Notes under the pieces: generated by a model | Database searches by the model: none | The model's input: only the letters and a program-made list of their open reading frames with translations | What the model was told of the DNA's origin: nothing | Part shown: one piece after another, positions 1 through 5,907 of the stretch | Position numbering within the stretch: the first letter of the stretch is position 1 | Layout: every line of letters begins with the position of its first letter | Program-made: the position numbers and the translations under genes | Assembly (NCBI GenBank): GCA_021772365.1 | Contig: JAJFMC010000181.1 | Coordinates: 1-10,532 of the forward strand | Length of the DNA: 10,532 nucleotides | Source: Chlamydiota bacterium | Lineage (GTDB): Bacteria; Chlamydiota; Chlamydiia; Chlamydiales; Criblamydiaceae | Reading direction: 5' to 3'

Positions 1-861
1 ATTGGTGAACTCAACATCACTCTTCTTTCTGTTTTAAAAGGCGGAATTACTTTTGCCTTTTTTTTATGGGGTACCATTTTACTTTCTAGACGCGTTGAGA
101 GAGAATTGAAAGGTTCAGTAAAAATCGAACCTTCACTACAAGCGCTTTTTACCAAGTTAATTAGAGTTTCCCTAATTGCATTTTCAGTGTTAATTGCGTT
201 AAGCAGTGTGGGATTGGATTTATCTGCATTTGCAGTGTTCGGAGGTGCTATTGGTGTTGGAATTGGATTTGGGTTACAAAAAGTTGTTTCCAACCTCGTT
301 TGCGGCATCATCTTATTACTCGATCGTTCAGTGAAACCCGGAGATGTCATCGCTATTGACCAGGGAAAATCCTACGGTGAAATAAACCGACTAGGAGCCC
401 GTTGCGTCTCCGTCAGAACTCGTTCCGGTAAAGAGCACCTTATTCCTAACGAAGATTTCATTACTCATAAATCGGAAAACTGGTCTCATAGCGACAGTTT
501 ATTACGACTAGGTTTACCAATTCGAGCAGGTCTTGAGTCCGATGTACCACTGGTTATGGATTTACTCATTGAGGCTGCAAACGACGTCGATCGTGTATTG
601 AAAAACCCCTTACCAGGTGTTCGCCTCAAAGGTTTTAGCGATAGTGCTATAGAATTTGAACTACGCGTATGGATCAATGATCCCCAAAGGGGACTAAGTA
701 AAGTGAAAAGTGATCTATACGTCAACATATGGTCTCTTTTCAAACAAAATAGAATAACGATTCCACACCAACAACAAGACGTTAACTTTCGGCGCACAGA
801 AGACAGTCTGCAGACCATTTCTCAAATACTTGATGAAAGGTTCACCCCAATTCCCTCTTGA
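1..861 (+). CDS. MscS-family mechanosensitive ion channel, 5'-truncated by window edge
   Basis: Inner-membrane channel of the small-conductance mechanosensitive (MscS) family, which opens under membrane tension and releases solutes during hypo-osmotic shock. The frame is open from base 1, giving 286 codons. It already encodes a membrane segment before the TTG at 106, so that TTG is not the start and the N-terminus lies to the left. Window codons 10-30 form one hydrophobic helix. Codons about 53-107 form the next helix and the Gly/Ala-rich pore helix (FGGAIGVGIGFGLQ), followed by the family signature LLLDRSVKPGDVI. Then come the MscS beta domain (GEINRLGARCVSVRTRSG, then LIPNEDFI) and the alpha/beta C-terminal domain ending in IPHQQQDVNFR, the counterpart of the usual IPFPQRDV. 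The family assignment is firm. Total length and number of extra N-terminal helices cannot be seen. The stop lies 3 bp from the convergent neighbour's stop. Confidence 0.95.
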   Translation: MGELNITLLSVLKGGITFAFFLWGTILLSRRVERELKGSVKIEPSLQALFTKLIRVSLIAFSVLIALSSVGLDLSAFAVFGGAIGVGIGFGLQKVVSNLVCGIILLLDRSVKPGDVIAIDQGKSYGEINRLGARCVSVRTRSGKEHLIPNEDFITHKSENWSHSDSLLRLGLPIRAGLESDVPLVMDLLIEAANDVDRVLKNPLPGVRLKGFSDSAIEFELRVWINDPQRGLSKVKSDLYVNIWSLFKQNRITIPHQQQDVNFRRTEDSLQTISQILDERFTPIPS

Positions 862-864
862 ATA

Positions 865-1338
865 TTAGACGGTATATAAATCACTAAGCTCTCGCTTGGT
901 GTATTTCGTGACACAAAGACTTTTGGAAGGATCAATCAGAACTTTCGATCTCAATGCCTCACGCCCTAGAAGCATACGATATCTTAACGGATCTCTGTCA
1001 GATAGAGTTAACTCAATTTCCCATTTTCTATCCCCAAGACAAAGCTCACTTTTGATGACATAACGATTTTCTACATGGGCATTGGAACTCATGACGCCTC
1101 GGATATCAATTACAGGTGCGTGACAAACGATGTCTATAGAAGTATTTCCCTGCAGAGGATGTATTATAAACTTTACATATTCTTTGTTGCCGCGTTGATA
1201 AGGTTCGATATTAAACGCATGGATCGAAGAAGTTTTAGCGCCAGTGTCAATTTTAGCCTTGACCGCCGGAATATTTAAGTATGGCAAGGACACCCATTCT
1301 TGCCAACCGATTCGGATCTTATCTTTTTTTCTCATCAT
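865..1338 (-). CDS. RimB-like ATP-dependent zinc protease family protein (retropepsin-like fold)
   Basis: A 157-residue protein of the Zn_protease/COG4067 family, called RimB in Pseudomonas rimABK operons. The visible hallmarks are the start IGWQEWVSLP, the retropepsin-like active-site motif DTGAKTSS at residues 31-38, and the second conserved block RMLLGREAL at residues 121-129. Length is normal for the family and there is no signal peptide, so it is probably cytosolic. Established knowledge: family members are encoded beside rimK and have been linked to control of RimK-dependent S6 glutamylation. The exact reaction is not well settled, despite the zinc-protease name. The gene begins with two consecutive ATG codons immediately after the TAA of the upstream deacylase gene, so it is probably translated by coupling or reinitiation. 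It is the last gene of the rimK unit and converges on the channel gene. RimB is a likely symbol, left blank because the name rests on homology. Confidence 0.9.
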   Translation of the reverse strand: MMRKKDKIRIGWQEWVSLPYLNIPAVKAKIDTGAKTSSIHAFNIEPYQRGNKEYVKFIIHPLQGNTSIDIVCHAPVIDIRGVMSSNAHVENRYVIKSELCLGDRKWEIELTLSDRDPLRYRMLLGREALRSKVLIDPSKSLCVTKYTKRELSDLYTV

Positions 1339-2373
1339 TTAAATGTACTCTATATGTGTATCTGTCGCTATATAGTTCATCGATTGAAACTCTTTTTCGA
1401 CCTGCTGAAGCTCCTCAAAGCATGCAATGTTGAATAAAGCTGAACCTTCGTGTACTAGAGGTAAATTGTTAATACCAATAATAATACCCGATGCAGGAGC
1501 CTCGACTGAACTTTCATTATTATCCAAAGGGCTTCCAATAAGCCCAATCACTTCTCCTTTTTTTACAGTTTTTCCTAATCCACGAAGAGCTCGGAATATT
1601 CCACTGTATGGGGATCTTATCCAATAACTTGAAGAGGCTATAAACGAACCGGATAACTCAAGATAATTTTTAGAAATCTTCGATGTAATTATTCCTAGGT
1701 GTTGCATAACTCTAAAAATTCCACGCACTCCAACTCTTATGGACGTTTCGTCGAATCTAAGACACTCGCCGGCCTCATATAGAAGCGAGGCAACCCCCTT
1801 ACTTTCCACTGTTTTTCTTAACGACCCTTCTCTCTCTTGTGCTTTTAAAATAACTGGAGCATTAAACACCTTTGCCAAATCAACGGTTTTTTCACATCGC
1901 CCATCAACACGGATTTGAGGAAGATTATTTCGATGTAAAGATCCTGAATGCAGATCAATATGACAGTCAGCGTGGGACACAATTTCGTTGGTGATGATAT
2001 ACGCCAATCGAGATGCTAGTGAGCCTATTTTTGATCCGGGAAAAGAACGATTGAGGTCCCTTCTATCCATTAAATAACGATTTTGATACAAAAACCCATA
2101 CACATTGACTATTGGCACAGTAATAAGGGTGCCGCAAAATTTTTTATAACCTTTTCTCTTTATCAAACGCCTGACAATTTCAACACCATTGATTTCATCG
2201 CCATGAACGGCAGCAGTAACACATAAAGTTTTCCCCGGTTTTTTACCACGAATGACATGCACAGGCATACTTAAGGGGCTACAACCATATAAACTTGGCA
2301 ATTTGACCATGATTGTTTTATTTTCCCCTCGTGAAACCTTTTCGCCATGAATTTCAAAAATTTCTCTTTCCAT
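1339..2373 (-). CDS. AstE/AspA-family zinc deacylase (succinylglutamate desuccinylase/aspartoacylase family)
   Basis: A 344-residue member of the zinc-dependent carboxypeptidase-like AstE/AspA family, whose known members hydrolyse N-acyl amino acids. Zinc ligands are recognisable: H57 and E60 in AAVHGDE, and H142 in DLHSG. The substrate-binding motif DLNRSFPG spans residues 106-113, and E200 in LLYEAGE is the probable catalytic glutamate. The C-terminal part (about 252-315) looks like the beta-barrel/lipoyl-like domain of the family, with SPYSGIFR, a VKKGEVIGLIG turn and EAPASGII. No signal peptide is visible. It starts at an ATG 4 bp after the rimK stop, with GGATAGG just upstream overlapping that stop, and ends directly against the next ATG. 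Members next to rimK are usually annotated only as succinylglutamate desuccinylase/aspartoacylase family. The true substrate is unknown, and a glutamylated peptide or a small glutamate derivative are both possible. Family assignment is firm, substrate is not. Confidence 0.92.
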   Translation of the reverse strand: MEREIFEIHGEKVSRGENKTIMVKLPSLYGCSPLSMPVHVIRGKKPGKTLCVTAAVHGDEINGVEIVRRLIKRKGYKKFCGTLITVPIVNVYGFLYQNRYLMDRRDLNRSFPGSKIGSLASRLAYIITNEIVSHADCHIDLHSGSLHRNNLPQIRVDGRCEKTVDLAKVFNAPVILKAQEREGSLRKTVESKGVASLLYEAGECLRFDETSIRVGVRGIFRVMQHLGIITSKISKNYLELSGSFIASSSYWIRSPYSGIFRALRGLGKTVKKGEVIGLIGSPLDNNESSVEAPASGIIIGINNLPLVHEGSALFNIACFEELQQVEKEFQSMNYIATDTHIEYI

Positions 2374-2377
2374 TTAC

Positions 2378-3283
2378 CTATCCGTGATAACGTTTTTTTC
2401 GTTTTGCATGTACAGCTTCTTTTTCGATATATTCAATGACTTTTGAAGCAATATCGACACCTGTTGCTTTTTCTATACCTTCCAGTCCTGGTGAGGAGTT
2501 CACTTCCATTATCAAAGGACCACGTTCTGATCTCAACATATCAACGCCTGCTAACTTTAGTCCCATAACCTTTGCTGCTTTAACTGCAAGTGCCCTTTCA
2601 TCTTTAGATATTTTCACAGAAGTAGCTTTCCCCCCCCTATGAAGATTTGACCTAAATTCCCCCGGTTCAGCTTGTCGTTTTATTGAGTCCACAACACGAT
2701 CTCCTACTACAATCCATCGTATGTCTTCACCACTTGATTCTTTAATATATTCTTGAACAATAATATTCGCGTTCAACCCTCTGAAAGCTTGTATTACACT
2801 TTGTGCAGCTTTTTTCGTTTCAGCAAGAACAACGCCCACCCCTTGAGTTCCCTCAAGAAGCTTAATAACTAAGGGAGCCCCTCCGACAAGTTTAATTAAA
2901 TCATTAGTGTCATCAGGAGAATGTGCGAACCCTGTAATCGGCATACCAATATCTTCCTTAGCCATTAGTTGGAGAGACCTCAACTTATCTCTTGATCTAG
3001 TAATTGCTATTGAAGTATTTATCGAAAATACCCCCATAAGTTCGAACTGTCGAACGATAGCAGTACCGTAAAAAGTTCGCTTTGCCCCGATCCTAGGAAT
3101 TAAAGCATCAATATCTTTTATCTCTGCCCCTTCCATATGAATATCATTTCTGGAGGATATAATGTTCATATAGCAAGATAGATAGTCAATAACCACAATT
3201 TCATGACCACTTGCTTCGGCGACCTCTACTAACCGTTGAGTCGAATACAGTTTTTTATTTCTAGAAAGAATACATATTTTCAA
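2378..3283 (-). CDS. rimK: RimK, ATP-dependent ribosomal protein S6 glutamate ligase
   Basis: An ATP-grasp ligase that adds glutamate residues to the C-terminus of ribosomal protein S6. The E. coli enzyme can also make free poly-glutamate in vitro. At 301 residues it matches E. coli RimK (300) almost residue for residue, so E. coli numbering applies: K100 and K141, E178-Y179, D187 and R211-S212-N213 for ATP, and D248, E260 and N262 for magnesium. Conserved stretches include SCYMNI, PRIGAKRTFYGTA, RDKLRS, HSPDDT, EGTQGVGVVLAE and VNSSPGLEGIEK. No catalytic residue is missing, so the protein should be active. It ends in a lysine/arginine-rich tail (AKRKKRYHG). The start is TTG, fixed by agreement with the family N-terminus (MKICILSR) and by GAGGG 6 bases upstream. 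It is the first gene of a three-gene unit, following a 226-bp intergenic region with a candidate promoter. The S6 gene (rpsF) is not in the window. Confidence 0.97.
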   Translation of the reverse strand: MKICILSRNKKLYSTQRLVEVAEASGHEIVVIDYLSCYMNIISSRNDIHMEGAEIKDIDALIPRIGAKRTFYGTAIVRQFELMGVFSINTSIAITRSRDKLRSLQLMAKEDIGMPITGFAHSPDDTNDLIKLVGGAPLVIKLLEGTQGVGVVLAETKKAAQSVIQAFRGLNANIIVQEYIKESSGEDIRWIVVGDRVVDSIKRQAEPGEFRSNLHRGGKATSVKISKDERALAVKAAKVMGLKLAGVDMLRSERGPLIMEVNSSPGLEGIEKATGVDIASKVIEYIEKEAVHAKRKKRYHG

Positions 3284-3289
3284 AAAAAA

Positions 3290-3294
3290 CCCTC
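3290..3294 (-). promoter_or_regulatory. Ribosome binding site GAGGG fixing the TTG start of rimK
   Basis: On the minus strand GAGGG is followed by six T residues and then the TTG codon. That is a good Shine-Dalgarno spacing and supports the non-ATG start. The spacer and the first two bases of the start codon together form an uninterrupted run of eight T. Confidence 0.7.
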
Positions 3295-3318
3295 ACTGGT
3301 GTTACGTTGATAAAGCTC

Positions 3319-3324
3319 ATTATA
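3319..3324 (-). promoter_or_regulatory. Candidate -10 element of the rimK operon promoter
   Basis: A perfect TATAAT on the minus strand lies 35 bp before the rimK start codon, which would give a leader of about 29 bases. I see no convincing -35 hexamer 16-18 bp upstream, so this is a candidate only. The region is AT-rich, and chance matches are likely. Confidence 0.3.
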
Positions 3325-3370
3325 GATCATTTCTAATATTTAGAGCTATGAAGTATAATTATATTGATGT

Positions 3371-3396
3371 GAATTCAAATATCGGTTTTTGAATTC
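3371..3396. repeat. Inverted repeat, 9-bp perfect arms with 8-base loop, upstream of rimK
   Basis: GAATTCAAA (3371-3379) is repeated in inverted orientation as TTTGAATTC (3388-3396) around the spacer TATCGGTT. Neither side is followed by a clear T run, which argues against an intrinsic terminator. It lies just upstream of the candidate rimK promoter and could be an operator, or an mRNA-end hairpin of the transporter transcript. The repeat is seen directly, its role is inferred. Confidence 0.5.
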
Positions 3397-3414
3397 TCTT
3401 CTGTATATATATAT

Positions 3415-3431
3415 CAACTTTGTACAAGTTG
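3415..3431. repeat. Short inverted repeat (6-bp arms, 5-base loop) beside a TA tract
   Basis: CAACTT (3415-3420) and AAGTTG (3426-3431) flank TGTAC, and the centre contains the palindrome TTGTACAA. It adjoins an alternating TA tract at 3404-3414. A further 7-bp inverted pair, CTCGATA (3435-3441) and TATCGAG (3463-3469), lies just beyond. These may belong to a regulatory region or may be chance in AT-rich DNA. Confidence 0.3.
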
Positions 3432-3509
3432 TAACTCGATAATAATATGATAACAAAACACCTATCGAGGGAACTGCAAAATTATGTTTACTATTTTCCA
3501 TATCTTCTA

Positions 3510-5771
3510 TTAAGCGAATATTTTATCTAAATCTATTTCAGCATTGTTCAATACAAACGCTACTTGAGGGATCTGTGATACGGAATTTATTAATTTCTTT
3601 AAATACTGTAAATACTCTTTATGAGAGGTTTCTTTGCTAGGCGGAGATATACCAACGAACAAAAATCCACTTGTTGAACAGAACATTGGAATTGTATTGC
3701 AATTGTTAATTTGCTCATCTGAGACAACCAAAATCTTAGAGTTTACATCTAGCCTACTTTCAGCAAAAAAATTGGTGAAATATTCAATGCGTTGTTCTCT
3801 AGCAACTTCATTTGGTACAAGGCACTTGATATTAACAGTGTACCCATCCCAAACGTTATTGTCCCGCATCATATGCGCTAAAACTAACATCAATTCATTA
3901 TTTTTACGATGAACATCATCCCACCAAATATCAATTGAATGTAACGATTCCTTTTTATTTTTTTTGGCTTTAGGTTGTCCTTCTTCGGTCTCTTTAATAA
4001 TCATTACATTTTTATCTAATTTACACGTATGAACTATCAAATCAACAATAGTGTTAAGTCCTTCTTCCTTGTTACTCAGCCCCATTACAATAGTGTTTGG
4101 GGCAATAGGCCCTAATCCATAACTTGTAACAATTTTTTTCATCCCATCAACTACTGTATCGACGCACTCAACTTCGACAAGTGACTGCACTTTCTTTTTA
4201 TTTAAAAATTCTCTAATCAAGTCTTCCATCTTATGGGCACGATCGTAATCAGAGGACTCAGATGACAAAAGAGAAGCTATCGTCATAAAGCCTTTATTGT
4301 TTGTAATTGATGAAGCAAGCTGAATCATAAATGATCTGTGAGTCGGAGATCTAGAAAAGACTAAAAAATTGGGTCTCCATGCCCTAACAGAGGATCTCTG
4401 ATTAGCTAAGCGATAGATGGCAAATCGTGCAAAAAATAGAAGCGTTCCTTGCTGAATATCTTCCCATTCTTTACTCATTTTTCTTCTTTTTGTCATGCAG
4501 TAAACGACAATAATGATAAATAAAGCTACAAATGTTGAGCCGGCATCGATCATCAACATAGCAAAAAAACAAAGAAAAGCCCCCGAGAACGAAATATACC
4601 AGGGAGTAGAAAATGTAGGTCGCCAACTAGGGTTACCCAAAAAACTCTCAATTCCTGAAGCAAGATTTAACATACCGTATGAAATCAAAAAAAACATCGA
4701 AAGAACCGGAGCGATTAAATTGATATTTCCAAAATATACACAGATACAAGCAATAAAAAAGGTAAAGGCAACCGCATTTCTGGGCTCATTAAATTTCCCA
4801 TAAGTTTTTCTAAATATTTTTGGACCAATCTCATCGTTGGATAAAGCTTGTAATGTTCTAGGTGCCCCAAGAAATGAACCAATAGCACTAGAAAGTGTTG
4901 CTCCCCAAATCCCTAAAATAACTAACGATTTATAACGGCTAAAATTTAACAGAACCATTGAATCTGTTAAAAGTATTTCGTCTGGTATCATTTTCCAAAG
5001 ATACCAGCAAAGAACAAGATATACGACCATTCCTGTTACCACAGCAGAAATAGTACCCAGAGGAAGAGATTTTTTAGCCGATTTTAAATTACCCGATAAT
5101 GAAAACCCAGCCTCTATACCAGTGACCGCAGGAAAAAATAAAGCAAAGGCTCCCCAATATGTAAGTTGTGTTTTTATTGTGTCGATATCTATCGGTGGAA
5201 TTTGCTGTAAGGATCCAGTGAAAACTGATACAAGAGAAGCTATTATGAAAAGAAAAATCACTAATTGCACTCTCAATGCAGCATTAGCGGAAACCATGGT
5301 AATAACAGCCAGTACAACGAGAGTTCCACCCTCCAGTAATTGGTGATTTACAGAGGGGAACAAAAAATGTACAGATTCAGAAAACCCTTCTATGTAAAAA
5401 GCAAGCCCAATGACTTGTGCAGTATACAGGGCAATCCCAATTGCACTCCCAATTTCCACACCAAATGCCCGTGAAACCATATAGTAAGCACCACCTATAC
5501 CGACCTCAGAATTTGTTGCAGTTGCGGAGATTGACAACCCTGTGATGAAGGTAATAGCAGAAGAAAATATGATAATACTACAAGTACCTATCAAACCAAC
5601 GCTACCGATGATAGACCCTAGCCTAAGGTACATAATCACACCAAAAATAGAAAGAAGGCTTGGTAAAAACACTCCATTAAAGGTGTTAAACCCTTGCTTT
5701 TTATCCAACACCTCTTCGTCCGAAACACCGTAGTAACGATTTTTTAAAGAACTAATCATACTGCTTGTCAC
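3510..5771 (-). CDS. Cation-chloride cotransporter family (SLC12-like, Na-K-Cl cotransporter homologue)
   Basis: Inner-membrane secondary transporter of the APC superfamily, CCC/SLC12 branch. From the GTG at 5771 it has 753 residues: about 12 membrane helices (33-430), then a cytoplasmic domain (433-753). Helix 1 carries FGVIMYLRLG, helix 3 GGAYY (Y96/Y97), helix 6 FFPAVTGIEAG (P214, T217) and helix 8 ATLSSAIGSFLGAPR (A291, S294, S295). By comparison with NKCC1 these cover the potassium site (helices 3 and 6) and the sodium site (the SS pair), favouring a Na-coupled over a KCC-like mode. The C-terminal domain keeps CCC landmarks: AWRPNFLVF (W465), GLGPIAPNT and IDIWW (613-617). Many databases label such proteins only amino acid permease. 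The start was chosen because GGAG sits 8 bases before the GTG at 5771. An in-frame GTG at 5780 lies too close to it, and the ATG at 5759 too far. Substrates are inferred, not shown. Confidence 0.9.
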   Translation of the reverse strand: MTSSMISSLKNRYYGVSDEEVLDKKQGFNTFNGVFLPSLLSIFGVIMYLRLGSIIGSVGLIGTCSIIIFSSAITFITGLSISATATNSEVGIGGAYYMVSRAFGVEIGSAIGIALYTAQVIGLAFYIEGFSESVHFLFPSVNHQLLEGGTLVVLAVITMVSANAALRVQLVIFLFIIASLVSVFTGSLQQIPPIDIDTIKTQLTYWGAFALFFPAVTGIEAGFSLSGNLKSAKKSLPLGTISAVVTGMVVYLVLCWYLWKMIPDEILLTDSMVLLNFSRYKSLVILGIWGATLSSAIGSFLGAPRTLQALSNDEIGPKIFRKTYGKFNEPRNAVAFTFFIACICVYFGNINLIAPVLSMFFLISYGMLNLASGIESFLGNPSWRPTFSTPWYISFSGAFLCFFAMLMIDAGSTFVALFIIIVVYCMTKRRKMSKEWEDIQQGTLLFFARFAIYRLANQRSSVRAWRPNFLVFSRSPTHRSFMIQLASSITNNKGFMTIASLLSSESSDYDRAHKMEDLIREFLNKKKVQSLVEVECVDTVVDGMKKIVTSYGLGPIAPNTIVMGLSNKEEGLNTIVDLIVHTCKLDKNVMIIKETEEGQPKAKKNKKESLHSIDIWWDDVHRKNNELMLVLAHMMRDNNVWDGYTVNIKCLVPNEVAREQRIEYFTNFFAESRLDVNSKILVVSDEQINNCNTIPMFCSTSGFLFVGISPPSKETSHKEYLQYLKKLINSVSQIPQVAFVLNNAEIDLDKIFA

Positions 5772-5776
5772 AAGAT

Positions 5777-5783
5777 TCACTCC
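5777..5783 (-). promoter_or_regulatory. Ribosome binding site GGAGTGA deciding the transporter start
   Basis: GGAGTGA on the minus strand ends 5 bases before the GTG at 5769-5771, with 8 bases counted from GGAG. It overlaps the upstream in-frame GTG at 5778-5780, so that codon cannot use it. This favours a start three codons downstream of the longest open frame. Confidence 0.6.
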
Positions 5784-5815
5784 AAATACTGAACTTTATT
5801 GTCCACACACCTACA

Positions 5816-5824
5816 TTTATACCA
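5816..5824 (-). promoter_or_regulatory. Candidate extended -10 promoter of the transporter gene
   Basis: TGGTATAAA on the minus strand fits an extended -10 element (TGnTATAAT with one mismatch). It lies 45 bp upstream of the chosen start and would give a leader of about 38 bases. No clear -35 is visible, which extended -10 promoters tolerate. It would separate the transporter from the AsmA-like gene transcriptionally. Confidence 0.4.
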
Positions 5825-5907
5825 TAAAGGGTGCATTTTTTTATCTCATAAAAAGTTGATTTTAAAAATGAAGATAGGAAGAACAATTTTATGCTGATGG
5901 ACGTATA

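Noticed and set aside
106..108. TTG at 106 as the start of the channel gene
   Set aside because: The same frame is open from base 1 and encodes a hydrophobic segment and the RRVEREL linker before it, so the gene begins outside the window.
486..818. Open frame on the minus strand of 110 codons inside the channel gene
   Set aside because: It is antisense to a clearly conserved MscS domain, has no recognisable family and looks like a reading-frame shadow.
3634..5733. Several plus-strand open frames of 63-96 codons opposite the cotransporter gene
   Set aside because: All lie within strongly conserved CCC coding sequence on the other strand, with low-complexity or antisense-like composition and no convincing ribosome binding sites.
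5772..5907. Intrinsic terminator for the AsmA-like gene between it and the cotransporter gene
   Set aside because: T-rich stretches are present on the minus strand, but I find no stable GC-containing stem directly before them.
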